Shown: positions 1 through 9,035 of the stretch, piece by piece | Layout: every line of letters starts with the position of its first letter | Position numbering within the stretch: position 1 is the stretch's first letter | Notes under the pieces: model-generated | What the model saw: the letters and a program-made list of their open reading frames with translations, nothing else | Databases searched by the model: none | Told to the model about the DNA's origin: nothing | NCBI GenBank assembly: GCA_013286075.1 | Contig: JABDGJ010000004.1 | Coordinates: forward strand, 1-51,806 | Direction: 5' to 3' | DNA length: 51,806 nt | Origin: Chlamydiota bacterium | GTDB lineage: Bacteria > Chlamydiota > Chlamydiia > Chlamydiales > Parachlamydiaceae | Position numbers and translations under genes: made by a program

Positions 1-1512
1 GCAGGTGGAATTCTGATCAACTTGTTTTTTATCATTGGCGGAGATTTTGCAAATACAGGGTGGCTTGCCTTAGCACCCTTTTCTGAACTTGAATTTAATC
101 CAAGTGTTGGCGTTGATTATCTTATTTGGAGTTTGCAACTATCGGGACTTGGAAGTTTGCTAGCGGGTATCAATTTTCTTGTTACGATCATAAAAAAAAG
201 AGCACCAGGAATGACGTTGATGAAAATGTCCCTCTTTACCTGGAACTCCTTATGTGCCATGACATTAATTATTTCGGCTTTTCCCGTCCTCACAGCTGTA
301 ACATTGCTTCTTTGGTTGGATCGCGCCTTTGGGATGCATTTCTTTACGACAGGATATGCAGGCAATCAAATGATGTATTGGAATTTGATATGGATGTGGG
401 GACATCCAGAAGTGTATATTTTAGTGATACCGGCTTTTGGAATGTTTTCAGAGATTGTTTCCACATTTTCTCAAAAGAAAATATTTAGCTACACCTCTAT
501 GGTATGCGCAGCACTTATAATTACTGCACTATCTTACTTAGTTTGGCTGCACCATTTCTTTGTTATGGGAGCGGGGCCAGATGTAAATTCCTTTTTTGGT
601 ATTGTCACAATGCTTATTGCCATCCCTTCAGGTGTTCAAGTGTTTAACTGGATTTTGACGATGCACAAAGGAAAAATCAATCTTACCTCTCCTATGTATT
701 GGTTCATTGGTTTTTTAATTCTATTCATGATAGGAGGGATGGGCGGAGTTTTTATGGCATCGCCACCAGCAGATTTCCAAGTTCATAATAGTTTGTTTTT
801 AGTTGCCCATTTTCACACGATGATTGTAGGGGTTGCTCTATTTGGAATTTTTGCAGGGACGACATTTTGGTTTCCTAAAATTTTTGGATTTAAACTGAAC
901 GAACATCTCGATAAGTGCGCGTTTTGGTTTTGGTTTATCGGATTTTTTGTGGCTTTTACCCCCCTTTATTTATTGGGGTTTATGGGAGCCCCTAGACGGA
1001 TTGATCACTACGATTCTTCTACAGGTTGGCAACCTTTATACATTGTTGCAATGATTGGATTTATTCTCATTTCATGCGGTGTGATTACGCAAATCTATTT
1101 AGTAATTACGAGTATAAGAAACAGAAAAAATCTTTTAGATAAGACAGGAGATTCTTGGAATGGAAGAACTTTGGAATGGGCTGCTCATTCTCCTCCCCCT
1201 TTCTATAATTTTGCTGTAGTCCCTCCTATCACAAGTTCTGAGCCTTTTTGGGATCTGAAAAAGCAAGGATGGAAACCAGAAAAAAAATATGAAGATATCG
1301 AATGTTTTAAAAATACAGGAATGGGAATATATATCTCCATTTTTGCTTTTCTAGCCGGTTTTGCGCTTGTTTGGCAGATCATTTGGCTTGCAATTGTGGG
1401 CTGCATTGGAATCATTGCTTGTATTATCATCCTTTCCTTCGACGATGAAATGGAATATATGTTGCCTGCTGCAACAGTTGCCAAAATTGAGAAGTCATAT
1501 GCTAAAGAATGA
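1..1512 (+). CDS. cyoB: Cytochrome o (bo3) ubiquinol oxidase subunit I, 5'-truncated by window edge
   Basis: This is the C-terminal ~503 residues of the catalytic heme-copper subunit, which oxidises ubiquinol, reduces O2 and pumps protons at the inner membrane. The reading frame is open from base 1, so the start lies upstream. Visible are the HPEVYILVIPAFG helix (CuB histidine and cross-linked tyrosine region), the HHFFVMGAGP pair of histidines, and HFHTMIVG carrying heme ligands, all among many hydrophobic helices. The order I-III-IV in overlapping genes, plus the long extra C-terminal part, is typical of the bo3 rather than the aa3 type. cyoC starts inside its last codons, indicating translational coupling. 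Family assignment is firm; quinol rather than cytochrome c as donor is inferred from the operon. Confidence 0.95.
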   Translation, partial: AGGILINLFFIIGGDFANTGWLALAPFSELEFNPSVGVDYLIWSLQLSGLGSLLAGINFLVTIIKKRAPGMTLMKMSLFTWNSLCAMTLIISAFPVLTAVTLLLWLDRAFGMHFFTTGYAGNQMMYWNLIWMWGHPEVYILVIPAFGMFSEIVSTFSQKKIFSYTSMVCAALIITALSYLVWLHHFFVMGAGPDVNSFFGIVTMLIAIPSGVQVFNWILTMHKGKINLTSPMYWFIGFLILFMIGGMGGVFMASPPADFQVHNSLFLVAHFHTMIVGVALFGIFAGTTFWFPKIFGFKLNEHLDKCAFWFWFIGFFVAFTPLYLLGFMGAPRRIDHYDSSTGWQPLYIVAMIGFILISCGVITQIYLVITSIRNRKNLLDKTGDSWNGRTLEWAAHSPPPFYNFAVVPPITSSEPFWDLKKQGWKPEKKYEDIECFKNTGMGIYISIFAFLAGFALVWQIIWLAIVGCIGIIACIIILSFDDEMEYMLPAATVAKIEKSYAKE

Positions 1513-2086
1513 ATTAGAAGATGAAATAGTTGATACCAAAGTATTTGGATTTTGGGTTTATTTGATGACTGATCTAGTGATCTTTGCCGCTCTTTTTGCC
1601 TGTTTTATTGTTTTACACAAGAATACTTTTGGAGGACCTTCTGCAAAGGAACTGTTTCATTTTCCTACCGTTCTCACAGAAACGATTATTCTCCTTACAA
1701 GTAGCTTTACTTGCTCTCTTGGCATGTTTGCTGTGTACCGTCAACTAAAAAGTTGGGCTATTATGTGGTTCATCGCTACTTTTCTATTGGGAGTCTCTTT
1801 TTTATACTTTGAATTGTCAGAATTTGCTGATTTGGTTGCCAAGGGAGCTAGTTGGCAAAGAAGCGCTTTTTTATCCTCCTTTTTTACATTAGTAGGCACT
1901 CATGGATTGCATATTTTTATAGGATTGCTATGGATGATCGTGATGATGTTTCGAATTGCCTTGCGACCTCTGGTAGAACATAGTGTTTCAAGAATTTTTC
2001 GGATGGCCCTTTTTTGGCATTTCCTTGATTTTGTGTGGATTTTTATTTTCTCTGTAGTGTACGGAATTGGGTACCTCTATGCATGA
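1499..2086 (+). CDS. cyoC: Cytochrome o ubiquinol oxidase subunit III
   Basis: About 195 residues with five hydrophobic segments, the usual length for CyoC, a non-catalytic integral membrane subunit of the quinol oxidase. Recognisable are the N-terminal FGFWVYLMTDLVIFAALFA helix and the GTHGLHIFIGLLW helix characteristic of subunit III. I chose the ATG at 1499 (MLKNELEDE), overlapping cyoB by 14 bases, because the open frame extending back to 1361 lies wholly inside cyoB and its translation looks like shadow sequence. It is followed with overlap by cyoD. Confidence 0.93.
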   Translation: MLKNELEDEIVDTKVFGFWVYLMTDLVIFAALFACFIVLHKNTFGGPSAKELFHFPTVLTETIILLTSSFTCSLGMFAVYRQLKSWAIMWFIATFLLGVSFLYFELSEFADLVAKGASWQRSAFLSSFFTLVGTHGLHIFIGLLWMIVMMFRIALRPLVEHSVSRIFRMALFWHFLDFVWIFIFSVVYGIGYLYA

Positions 2087-2378
2087 ATTATCTCCCCGTA
2101 TCATAGGTTTTATTTTCTCTTTGTTATTAACGATCCTCGCTTATTTTATCATTATCCAGCCTGATTTTTTTTATATGAATAATAAAACAGCTGCTATCGT
2201 TATTTTTGTTTTAGCAATCATTCAATCCATTGTTCAGTTGGTTTTTTTTATTACTGTTTGGAAAGAAAAAGGGACTCTTTGGAATTTAGGCATTTTTATT
2301 TCCACAGTTTCCATCATATTCATTGTAGTCTTTTTTTCAATTTGGATTATGAACCATCTCAACTACAATATGCATTAA
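2079..2378 (+). CDS. cyoD: Cytochrome o ubiquinol oxidase subunit IV
   Basis: About 99 residues with three hydrophobic helices, matching the small subunit IV (CyoD) thought to assist assembly of the bo3 complex at the CuB site. The signature is weak: the gene is identified mainly by size, three-helix topology, the RIIGFIFSLLLTILAYF first helix and position directly after cyoC. The ATG at 2079 (MHELSPRI) overlaps the cyoC stop by 8 bases; a TTG at 2067 is an in-frame alternative. A strong terminator follows immediately, so cyoD is the last gene of the operon. Confidence 0.88.
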   Translation: MHELSPRIIGFIFSLLLTILAYFIIIQPDFFYMNNKTAAIVIFVLAIIQSIVQLVFFITVWKEKGTLWNLGIFISTVSIIFIVVFFSIWIMNHLNYNMH

Positions 2379-2403
2379 CGACTAGTATTAGTTGTTTTTT
2401 TTT
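2377..2403 (+). terminator. Rho-independent terminator after cyoD
   Basis: Stem AACGACT / AGTTGTT (one G-T wobble) with a 6-base loop, directly followed by a run of T. It begins in the cyoD stop codon and closes the cyo operon. Confidence 0.7.
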
Positions 2404-2472
2404 GATTTATTTGCCATTAATCTAAATTTTTAGTACGATGTATGTACTATCACTAGATTTAGAAGTTTTTTT

Positions 2473-3438
2473 ATGATTCACCTATTTCCTGGAGGAGATG
2501 CAGCTTATTTCCATGCCAAGGAATTGTCATTTACTAATTACATCATCTCGGCCGACGCGCAAAAACGGATAATTGATGACAATGTTTCTACTATTAATAA
2601 AGACATTCAATCTTATAAGAAAACCGCGCATAGGGTTCTACAAGTAGCGCTTTATTGCCTGTTAAATCTGACTTTGTTCGCAACCCCTGTAATTATTTGT
2701 ATTTCCACCTCTTATATCCCTTTTTCTGCCATGCTACTGTTTCCGCTAGTTACCTTTTTAACAATACATAGTCTATTGCTTATGAAAAACGGTGTGATTC
2801 TTTGGAGAGAGAAGAGAAAATGTCTTTTGCATTGTATTGACCAACTCAATACTTATATACAAAATACTGGTGCTTTATACCGAACAGCTTCCTATACTTT
2901 CCATCCTAAAAATCCAGTTGGCTCTATAAAGGTGCATAACCCTAAAAACATTGACGAAACTATGCATGTAACGATAGAATATGCACAACAGGTATATCTT
3001 ACTTCTATTCCTCCGACAATTGGATACTTGCATGCTACTCCGTATCAGGTGATTTTTAAGGATAAAGTTACTACTGAATACCTAAATTCTGTTGCCATAA
3101 AGGAGCCTTGGTACCGTTTGGCGATGAAATTGTATTGCAAAAGAACCCCAGAACAATCATTTCAAAATGAAATTCTCGCTATAGTTCGTTTTGTACAAAA
3201 AGAGTTCACGATTTTGAATAACAAAATAACATGCGATGCTGATGAAGAAGAATTTTATAAATTGGACAATGGCGGTATTTTTTGCCCTTCACTGAATATC
3301 AATACAAGCAGATTAACTTGGCTCCTCAAGACTCCTCTAGAAATAGCAGAATATCTTAAGAAGAAATTCCCCGTAGGTATTTTGGATGATCTTAACGATT
3401 GTAATGTAGAATTTGACATTAGTAGAGATAATCCATGA
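2473..3438 (+). CDS. Unknown membrane protein with bilobed hydrophobic domain (Inc-like candidate)
   Basis: 321 residues, no family recognised. The notable feature is two closely spaced hydrophobic segments (about residues 55-78 and 82-104) separated by only a few residues, followed by a basic stretch and a long soluble C-terminal part. That bilobed arrangement is the hallmark of chlamydial inclusion-membrane (Inc) proteins secreted by type III secretion, but it is also seen in ordinary two-helix proteins, so this is inference only. No Sec signal peptide is evident. The gene stands alone between the cyo terminator and another unknown gene, with AT-rich flanks typical of lineage-specific genes. 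Start ATG at 2473 is the first plausible one; no strong Shine-Dalgarno is visible. Confidence 0.75.
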   Translation: MIHLFPGGDAAYFHAKELSFTNYIISADAQKRIIDDNVSTINKDIQSYKKTAHRVLQVALYCLLNLTLFATPVIICISTSYIPFSAMLLFPLVTFLTIHSLLLMKNGVILWREKRKCLLHCIDQLNTYIQNTGALYRTASYTFHPKNPVGSIKVHNPKNIDETMHVTIEYAQQVYLTSIPPTIGYLHATPYQVIFKDKVTTEYLNSVAIKEPWYRLAMKLYCKRTPEQSFQNEILAIVRFVQKEFTILNNKITCDADEEEFYKLDNGGIFCPSLNINTSRLTWLLKTPLEIAEYLKKKFPVGILDDLNDCNVEFDISRDNP

Positions 3439-3550
3439 ATTCACGTTGTTTGTTCTTTTTGTAAAGTTTTTTTTAATTCCTATATTTTTTACTTGTTAGT
3501 ATATATCAATTACGTTATATTTATCGTTTATTCTAATTTTAATAAAAAAT

Positions 3551-4510
3551 ATGATAGCTAATACTAATTTACAGAATCTTTCCAGTGAATTTAACCCATA
3601 TCTGTTAAGTCATCCTAAATGTGTAGTTGATGTGGAAGAACGCCAGGTTTTACAAAACATGGTGCAAGAAATGGGTAAAGCAATCGCGGAGAATCCTGGA
3701 TTGGTGAGTAGTGTGGGCAAAACACATATTTTTGATTGCGGTGAATATTTTCTCAAATTGCAACGTGCAAAAAATGATCCAATTCCGACAGCCCACGATA
3801 CTCATATGTATCGAATTATTCGAGCTAATCAAATTCGTAAGTTTGTTAAAAAAGAAAAGCTAGATGGTTTAGTAGTTATACCAGATAAATTTCTTTGTTG
3901 GAGCGAGCATTTAAAAAATTTTGCTGTTCTCTCTAAAAAAATTATATTATGTCCACAAGACTCATGGACTGTTGAGAAAATAAGAGCTTTGGCATTGCTT
4001 ACTTTAGCGAAATTTGTAGATATCCATGAAGGCAATGTGAAGTTCAGTGAAGATGGTCGAATAGCCATTGTTGATACGGAACCACTTGATCGACTTCTAA
4101 CAGAAACAGAAGGGCATAAAGCCAATGAGGATATGGGTATAGGCCATTTTCTTTATGCAAAACATGCGATTGATGCACTGAAAAGGCTAAGAGAGATACC
4201 ATTCCCTGGTATTCAGCTTGAAGAATCACAGAAAGTGATCGATGAAGTAATAAAACGTTGTGTCTTAAGGACAGTAGTCACCTCAATATACCGATTCGTT
4301 TTTTCTAGCATCCTCGCTTTTGCTGCTTTTCATTTAAGATCATCATGGTTCATGCAATTACCCATCCCTTTCTTTTTACCTTTTCCCCTATGGACAGCGT
4401 TAGTCACATTTGGAATTCTTTCCAGCAGTTACATCATTTTTGGGACTTATGATTTTGTTAAAAATACTTTTTACAGCGAAGCGAATGCAAAATTGGCAAT
4501 GAACAATTAG
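3551..4510 (+). CDS. Putative kinase-fold-like protein with C-terminal membrane segments
   Basis: 319 residues, not recognised as a named family. The central region resembles the aminoglycoside-phosphotransferase/protein kinase fold: a possible beta-3 lysine in GEYFLKLQ (K69), a hinge-like FAVLSKKI at about 124-131, a catalytic-loop-like DIHEGN (D157, H159, N162, matching D-x4-N), then a beta hairpin ending in IAIVDTEP where D175 could be the metal-binding aspartate. After this come one or two hydrophobic segments (about 245-262 and 270-298). A membrane-anchored kinase-like effector is my inference; the motifs were matched by eye and could be fortuitous. It is followed 17 bases later by the methyltransferase-like gene, so they may be co-transcribed. 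Confidence 0.75.
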   Translation: MIANTNLQNLSSEFNPYLLSHPKCVVDVEERQVLQNMVQEMGKAIAENPGLVSSVGKTHIFDCGEYFLKLQRAKNDPIPTAHDTHMYRIIRANQIRKFVKKEKLDGLVVIPDKFLCWSEHLKNFAVLSKKIILCPQDSWTVEKIRALALLTLAKFVDIHEGNVKFSEDGRIAIVDTEPLDRLLTETEGHKANEDMGIGHFLYAKHAIDALKRLREIPFPGIQLEESQKVIDEVIKRCVLRTVVTSIYRFVFSSILAFAAFHLRSSWFMQLPIPFFLPFPLWTALVTFGILSSSYIIFGTYDFVKNTFYSEANAKLAMNN

Positions 4511-4527
4511 TTTATAGGAAAATAGTA

Positions 4528-5640
4528 ATGAATTTAGTTGCTGATTCAATAAAACCCTATTTTGAGTTACCTTCACAGGAAGAATTAGAGGCGCAAGCAA
4601 TTCTTACACTACCTTTCCTGGATGATAAAATCTCAAGGATTGTTTTTTCCTATCTTTTTGATATAAATAGAGTCTTTGGTTCGACATTGCCTGCTCTCAT
4701 AAATCAAAGTGAAAAAAATTTTGGCGATGCCGCTAAGAAGACCCATTCCTCTACAATTTGCCCAAAAAGCGATAAGGAAAAAGATATGTCTTCCGAGATC
4801 TATCCTTGTCAGGGAGCTAAGGAATATTCGTTTAGGATCAATCAAGCTTTCTCACGTCTTGAAGTTTCCGCACTCTTTTTAGAACATATATTGGAATATG
4901 GCCAAAATAGAGTTCCTTATTTGCATCTAGATATTGGTGGAGGAAGTGGGGATTTTGCTTGGCACTTGGAAAAGGCTGGTGAAAAGATTGGCTATTCTGT
5001 GGAAGGTCATACGATTTCTGCTTCTGATCTTCGAGCAAAAAATTCTCAGGTGCCGGATACTTGTTATCATATTTATAATGCCTCTAAAATCTTAACGAAC
5101 CAATTTATCACTTCTCGCCGTTGGAATAGTATCGTATGTAAGACAGCGATCTTTTACCTAGAAGACAATGCCAGAAATCTAGCAGAATTTTATGAGCTTT
5201 TAGCACCTGGTGGACTTTTAGTTGTCGATTTGCCTAGTTTTTTAGGTATTCATGAAAGTTTGCCAGAAATGATAGAATTTCTTAATGAAATCGGATATGC
5301 CGTGATCGCTTTTTATAAAAAAAACGATATTCTTGAACACACATTTTCAACGCTCATTGTGCAAAAAACCCATCCTCATTTACATTTTCCAATCACCTAT
5401 GATAAAGAGAGCCCTTATGTTACTATTCATAAAAAAGAACAGGCTCTCTATGCTCCAGATTCACGTTTTATACCATCTGGCGACAACGAAGTACGAAAGA
5501 AGCAGATTTCAATAAAAACGAGCGGAAAAAAAACTTTCTCCATTACAAACTTGTCTGAAATCCCAAAAAGTGTTTTTCCAAAAGCCAGTCGTTTAAATGA
5601 ACTGTATCAGAAAGCACTCATACGCCAATCTTTGTCCTAA
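4528..5640 (+). CDS. Class I SAM-dependent methyltransferase-like protein
   Basis: 370 residues. The core carries a clear motif I, LHLDIGGGSGDFAW (about residues 132-145), then an acidic motif near ASDL, a motif IV-like SIVCKTAIFYLED (201-213) and a post-motif LLAPGGLLVVDLPS (224-237), which together define a Rossmann-type AdoMet methyltransferase. The N-terminal ~100 residues and the C-terminal basic tail (after about 290) are unlike any family I recognise. The substrate is unknown. It lies just downstream of the kinase-like gene and ends 7 bases before a convergent gene. Methyltransferase fold is well supported; being an effector is speculation. Confidence 0.82.
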   Translation: MNLVADSIKPYFELPSQEELEAQAILTLPFLDDKISRIVFSYLFDINRVFGSTLPALINQSEKNFGDAAKKTHSSTICPKSDKEKDMSSEIYPCQGAKEYSFRINQAFSRLEVSALFLEHILEYGQNRVPYLHLDIGGGSGDFAWHLEKAGEKIGYSVEGHTISASDLRAKNSQVPDTCYHIYNASKILTNQFITSRRWNSIVCKTAIFYLEDNARNLAEFYELLAPGGLLVVDLPSFLGIHESLPEMIEFLNEIGYAVIAFYKKNDILEHTFSTLIVQKTHPHLHFPITYDKESPYVTIHKKEQALYAPDSRFIPSGDNEVRKKQISIKTSGKKTFSITNLSEIPKSVFPKASRLNELYQKALIRQSLS

Positions 5641-5647
5641 TTCTTTC

Positions 5648-6850
5648 CTATTCGTTTTTAAAGAGAATTTGTTCCCTGCCCATGTGCGCGCATAAATATT
5701 TTTCCAAAGAAGGGGAAATGTGCAAATGGGTTTTGAATTGTTGGTACACTTCCCAGGCTTTCTTTTTTTGGTCCTTGGATTTTTGTTTTTTAATGGCGCG
5801 GATAAGAAGATTTTTTGGCGTGTGCTCCGGATCGATGAATTCTATGATTTGTGTTTGATATCCGCACACTTCTAATAGTTGGGCGCGAGCAGCATCTGTT
5901 GATAATGCAGCAAAGCGCTCTTTCAGAATTCCATGCTTGAGTAGTGGCTGCAAGGCATCTTGCGTAATTTGATGGAGCAGTTCGTGTTGGCAGCAGGGAG
6001 CTGCGAGAATCATTTGTGCCTTGTGTCGTATGCTTTTTTCCAATGCAACGTCTGTGGCAATATCACAAGCGTGTAAAGAGACAGCGAGGTCAATGTCTCC
6101 TTCTATGTGGAAATCATCAATTTCTCCACAAAAAAAATGGAGATTTTTTTCGTAGCCAAGCTTTCGCGTCAGTTCTTGACACTCTTCAATCACCTTTTTC
6201 TTTCGATCAATCCCCCACATTTCTACGGACAATCCTTTAAGAAATTGCAAAAAATAGAAGAGGACAAAACTCAGGTAAGCTTTTCCACAGCCAAAATCGA
6301 CTACCCGAAAGGATGTTCCAGGAGAAAGGGAGGGCAAAATATCATCCACCATTTCTAGAAAGCGGTTAATTTGCCGAAATTTATCTTGTTTATCAGGATA
6401 GACTTTTCCTTTCTCATTCATGATTCCCAAATGACAAAATAAAGGGGTTTTATCGCCGTCCGTAAAAAAGGAATTTTTTTTCCGATTGTGTTTTGTTTCC
6501 TTATAAGAAGTTTTCGAAGGAGGTTGTTTGAGAAGAGTGATCGATCCTTTTTTATTGACCAACAGATGGTAATTAGCTGTAGATGTGTGCAAGAGAGTTT
6601 GTTTGAATTGCAACAGGTGTTTTTTTATCCATTCCAGACACAAGGCTGGGGAGTGGTTTTCATGAAAAACCTGCTCTCCTATAGAGACTGTTACTTGATA
6701 TGACAATTGATTTTGAATAGAAATCGGTCGGATTTGCCCTTTTTGTATTTTTTGTGGAGACAAAGGAGAGCTCATTGCAACGAAGAGCAACTCCTTTTTT
6801 TCAATGATTTCAGCTAATAGAGAAGAAATTTCGTTGAAATCTTTTTTCAT
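5648..6850 (-). CDS. SAM-dependent methyltransferase, METTL25/TRM13-like (Methyltransf_32 type)
   Basis: 400 residues. The C-terminal half holds the AdoMet domain: FRVVDFGCGKAYLSF (motif I), GIDRKKKVIEECQ, DLAVSLHACDIATD and the diagnostic AAPCCQHEL. The HACD and PCC(Q)H elements are features of a family found in bacteria and eukaryotes that includes tRNA/RNA methyltransferase relatives. The N-terminal ~130 residues form an unassigned domain. Substrate is unknown, RNA being the likeliest by family. Its start codon overlaps the stop of the upstream HAF-repeat gene in an ATGA arrangement (6847-6850), implying translational coupling although the functions look unrelated. Confidence 0.85.
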   Translation of the reverse strand: MKKDFNEISSLLAEIIEKKELLFVAMSSPLSPQKIQKGQIRPISIQNQLSYQVTVSIGEQVFHENHSPALCLEWIKKHLLQFKQTLLHTSTANYHLLVNKKGSITLLKQPPSKTSYKETKHNRKKNSFFTDGDKTPLFCHLGIMNEKGKVYPDKQDKFRQINRFLEMVDDILPSLSPGTSFRVVDFGCGKAYLSFVLFYFLQFLKGLSVEMWGIDRKKKVIEECQELTRKLGYEKNLHFFCGEIDDFHIEGDIDLAVSLHACDIATDVALEKSIRHKAQMILAAPCCQHELLHQITQDALQPLLKHGILKERFAALSTDAARAQLLEVCGYQTQIIEFIDPEHTPKNLLIRAIKKQKSKDQKKKAWEVYQQFKTHLHISPSLEKYLCAHMGREQILFKNE

Positions 6851-7953
6851 TCTTGAGGAATGAGGACGAAGCTATGCAGTTTTTCATCAAATATTCCCTC
6901 TGCTATAATATAGCCATTGTCATTGATCTGCTTTAAGAACAGCAATTCATTCCATAATGATTCTATTTCATCTAAACTAGCAACTGAGCGAATAGGTTTG
7001 ATTATACCGGCGTCCCACATAAGAAAAAATCTACTCCCATTCAAAAGTTCTGAGCTTTGCACGCCGATAATTTGATTTCGATTATTGAAAGCCAAAGGAG
7101 AAAAATCTTCTAAATGAATCAACCCCTTTTCTGGATCCCATAGAAATCCTTCCCATCTTGAAGGATTTTTCTTGTATTGTGACATAATCACTTGTCCTCG
7201 ATCATTCAATTGTTGGCGGCTCAAATTCAGATCGTTTAGTATTTCAATACTGGTATTTTTTTCCGGATTGTATAAAACGAGCATAGGGAAAGTCATATTT
7301 GCTTTTTTCACCCATTTGCGACCTAAAATCAATCCTTGATTATTCATGCCATACGCATCGCTAATTTGGTTGGGATCGATATCTTGAAATTTTCCGTTTT
7401 CCCAAAGGGCAACTTGTGTGTCTTTATCTGCTTTATTGCTAATGAGAATTTGTTGCTTGTCATTAAATGCTACAATTTTCACAGCTTGATCATCCCAAAC
7501 CGATGGAGTTTTCCAACCTTCTATTTCTTGGATGTTCCAATCTTGAGGAATGCCAAGATCTTGTATCGCACCATTGTTGTACATGTAAATCCGTTTAGAA
7601 CGGGTACTTTCCTTGAACCAATGCTTCGTTTGATGCCAACCAATACCAACAACTTGGTTGTGATTGTTTATCAAAGGCCCTAGGTAAGGAGAAGTAATAT
7701 TATGGCGATTATAACTTTCTTTTTTATAACAAAGGGCATCTAAAAAAGTGAGTCCGTTATTGGATTGCCAAAGGAATCCATAGCTGTTTTTGTCGTTGAG
7801 GATAAAACCCACAATTGCATTGTGATTATTAATTCTTGTTGGATGGCTTTCATCTGCAGTTAATGTTCCTAAATCTTGGATTTTGTATTCGATTGCTGCT
7901 AAGGGAAAAAAAGAGATAAAAAATAGAACGATGTATGGAAGGTTTATTTTCAT
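6847..7953 (-). CDS. Secreted HAF-repeat (beta-propeller-like) protein
   Basis: 368 residues beginning with a Sec-type signal peptide (basic start MKINL, hydrophobic core, cleavage probably near residue 20). The mature part consists of degenerate repeats of about 45-50 residues with the pattern of an Asn-rich turn followed by an 'x-x-hydrophobic-G' strand: RINNHNAIVG, LINNHNQVVG, YGMNNQGLILG, LNDRGQVI, AFNNRNQIIG, QINDNGYII, together with FLW(Q/D) strands. This is typical of the HAF/extracellular repeat family, probably a beta propeller, of unknown function. It is expected in the periplasm or on the outer surface. It precedes and overlaps the methyltransferase gene and follows the aldolase gene on the same strand. 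Confidence 0.82.
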   Translation of the reverse strand: MKINLPYIVLFFISFFPLAAIEYKIQDLGTLTADESHPTRINNHNAIVGFILNDKNSYGFLWQSNNGLTFLDALCYKKESYNRHNITSPYLGPLINNHNQVVGIGWHQTKHWFKESTRSKRIYMYNNGAIQDLGIPQDWNIQEIEGWKTPSVWDDQAVKIVAFNDKQQILISNKADKDTQVALWENGKFQDIDPNQISDAYGMNNQGLILGRKWVKKANMTFPMLVLYNPEKNTSIEILNDLNLSRQQLNDRGQVIMSQYKKNPSRWEGFLWDPEKGLIHLEDFSPLAFNNRNQIIGVQSSELLNGSRFFLMWDAGIIKPIRSVASLDEIESLWNELLFLKQINDNGYIIAEGIFDEKLHSFVLIPQE

Positions 7954-7975
7954 AATATTCTCGCAAATGTAAAAT

Positions 7976-8641
7976 TTATTTAACAGCGAAGAGGAAAGGA
8001 TATTTTTCTCCTTCTAAGCTAAATTGTTGGACGGCTTGGAGAGTATGTTCCTCGCTTTCAACAAATTTGTCAAAGAGTTCCTTGTGGACGGTTACTCCCG
8101 AGATTCCACATTCCGCGCATTGGAGGAGATGATCAATCGTTTGCAATGATGCGCCAAGAATTTTTGTCTTCATTCGATAAGAATGAAAAATATGAGAAAT
8201 CGATTGTAAGACTTTCCAAGGATTTTCACCTATTTTTTCGATACGGCTAATGTACGGAGCTACATAATTTGCTCCCGCAAGAGCTGCGAGAAGGGCTTGC
8301 CTTGGGTGAAAGATGGCAGTTGCCATGGTAGGGATTCCTTGACGGGATAATAAATGAATCGATTCAATACCCTCTTGCGTCAAAGGAATTTTAATGATGA
8401 GCCGATTAGATAAGGAGTACAACATTTGCCCCTGTTGTACCATTTCTTCCATATCAGTGGCCAAAACCTGAATAGCGACTGGTCCTTCTTGTGCATGAAG
8501 CAAGTCGTCGACAATTTCTTCCTGATTTCGATTAGCCTTCGCAATCAAAGAAGGATTTGTCGTGACTCCCGCCACAATACCCAATTTTACTGCTTTGTGA
8601 ACTAATTGAATATCTGTTGTGTCTAACCAAATATCCATCAT
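7976..8641 (-). CDS. fsa: Fructose-6-phosphate aldolase / small transaldolase
   Basis: 221 residues, the length of the short FSA/TalC class of transaldolases. Visible motifs are DTTDI at the N-terminus, GVTTNPSLIAK, the Schiff-base lysine in LIIKIPLT (K84), ATAIFHPRQALLAALAGANYVAPYISRI and ILGASLQTIDH, all standard for this class I aldolase TIM barrel. The enzyme either transfers dihydroxyacetone units in the pentose phosphate pathway or reversibly cleaves fructose 6-phosphate; the two activities cannot be separated by reading. The C-terminus (beyond FDKFVESEEHT) looks complete. The start could be either of two adjacent ATG codons (8639-8641 or 8636-8638). Confidence 0.9.
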   Translation of the reverse strand: MMDIWLDTTDIQLVHKAVKLGIVAGVTTNPSLIAKANRNQEEIVDDLLHAQEGPVAIQVLATDMEEMVQQGQMLYSLSNRLIIKIPLTQEGIESIHLLSRQGIPTMATAIFHPRQALLAALAGANYVAPYISRIEKIGENPWKVLQSISHIFHSYRMKTKILGASLQTIDHLLQCAECGISGVTVHKELFDKFVESEEHTLQAVQQFSLEGEKYPFLFAVK

Positions 8642-8660
8642 TTTCCTCTATATTTGTGAG

Positions 8661-8855
8661 TCATCGGAAAAGCAATAAGGATCGTAGATACACAAAACTT
8701 GTTAAATTTACTAGTAACCAAAAAATTAACCATATTACATTTCTCTGTTTTAATTGTAAGATTTTGCCTTTATATGAATAGACATAACTTGCCATAGTAT
8801 ATGCATATAACCAGCAAATTCCAACGGACATCAAAGCTGCTTGAGGAGATAACAT
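8661..8855 (-). CDS. Small hypothetical membrane protein
   Basis: 64 residues with two hydrophobic segments (about 5-27 and 40-62) separated by a basic loop (KGKILQLKQR). It lies 19 bases upstream of the aldolase gene in the same direction and has plausible membrane-protein composition, which is why I keep it. No clear Shine-Dalgarno site precedes the ATG and no family is recognised, so it may be a chance open frame. Confidence 0.4.
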   Translation of the reverse strand: MLSPQAALMSVGICWLYAYTMASYVYSYKGKILQLKQRNVIWLIFWLLVNLTSFVYLRSLLLFR

Positions 8856-9035
8856 ATTTTGATCTGAATTGTCTTTTGCAATTAGTAGTTTGTCTGCTTA
8901 CACAGATGCATAACGAAAGTAACTGAGTAAAGAAGAACCAATATGATTCATCCCAAAGATATTTTATTCATTAGAAATTTCTTGTCAAAACTTGTTATCT
9001 AAAAAGCCTATTCAAAATCTTTTCTTCAGATTTTG

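Noticed and set aside
1361..1498. Upstream extension of cyoC
   Set aside because: Lies entirely within cyoB in another frame; CyoC homology starts at MLKNELEDE.
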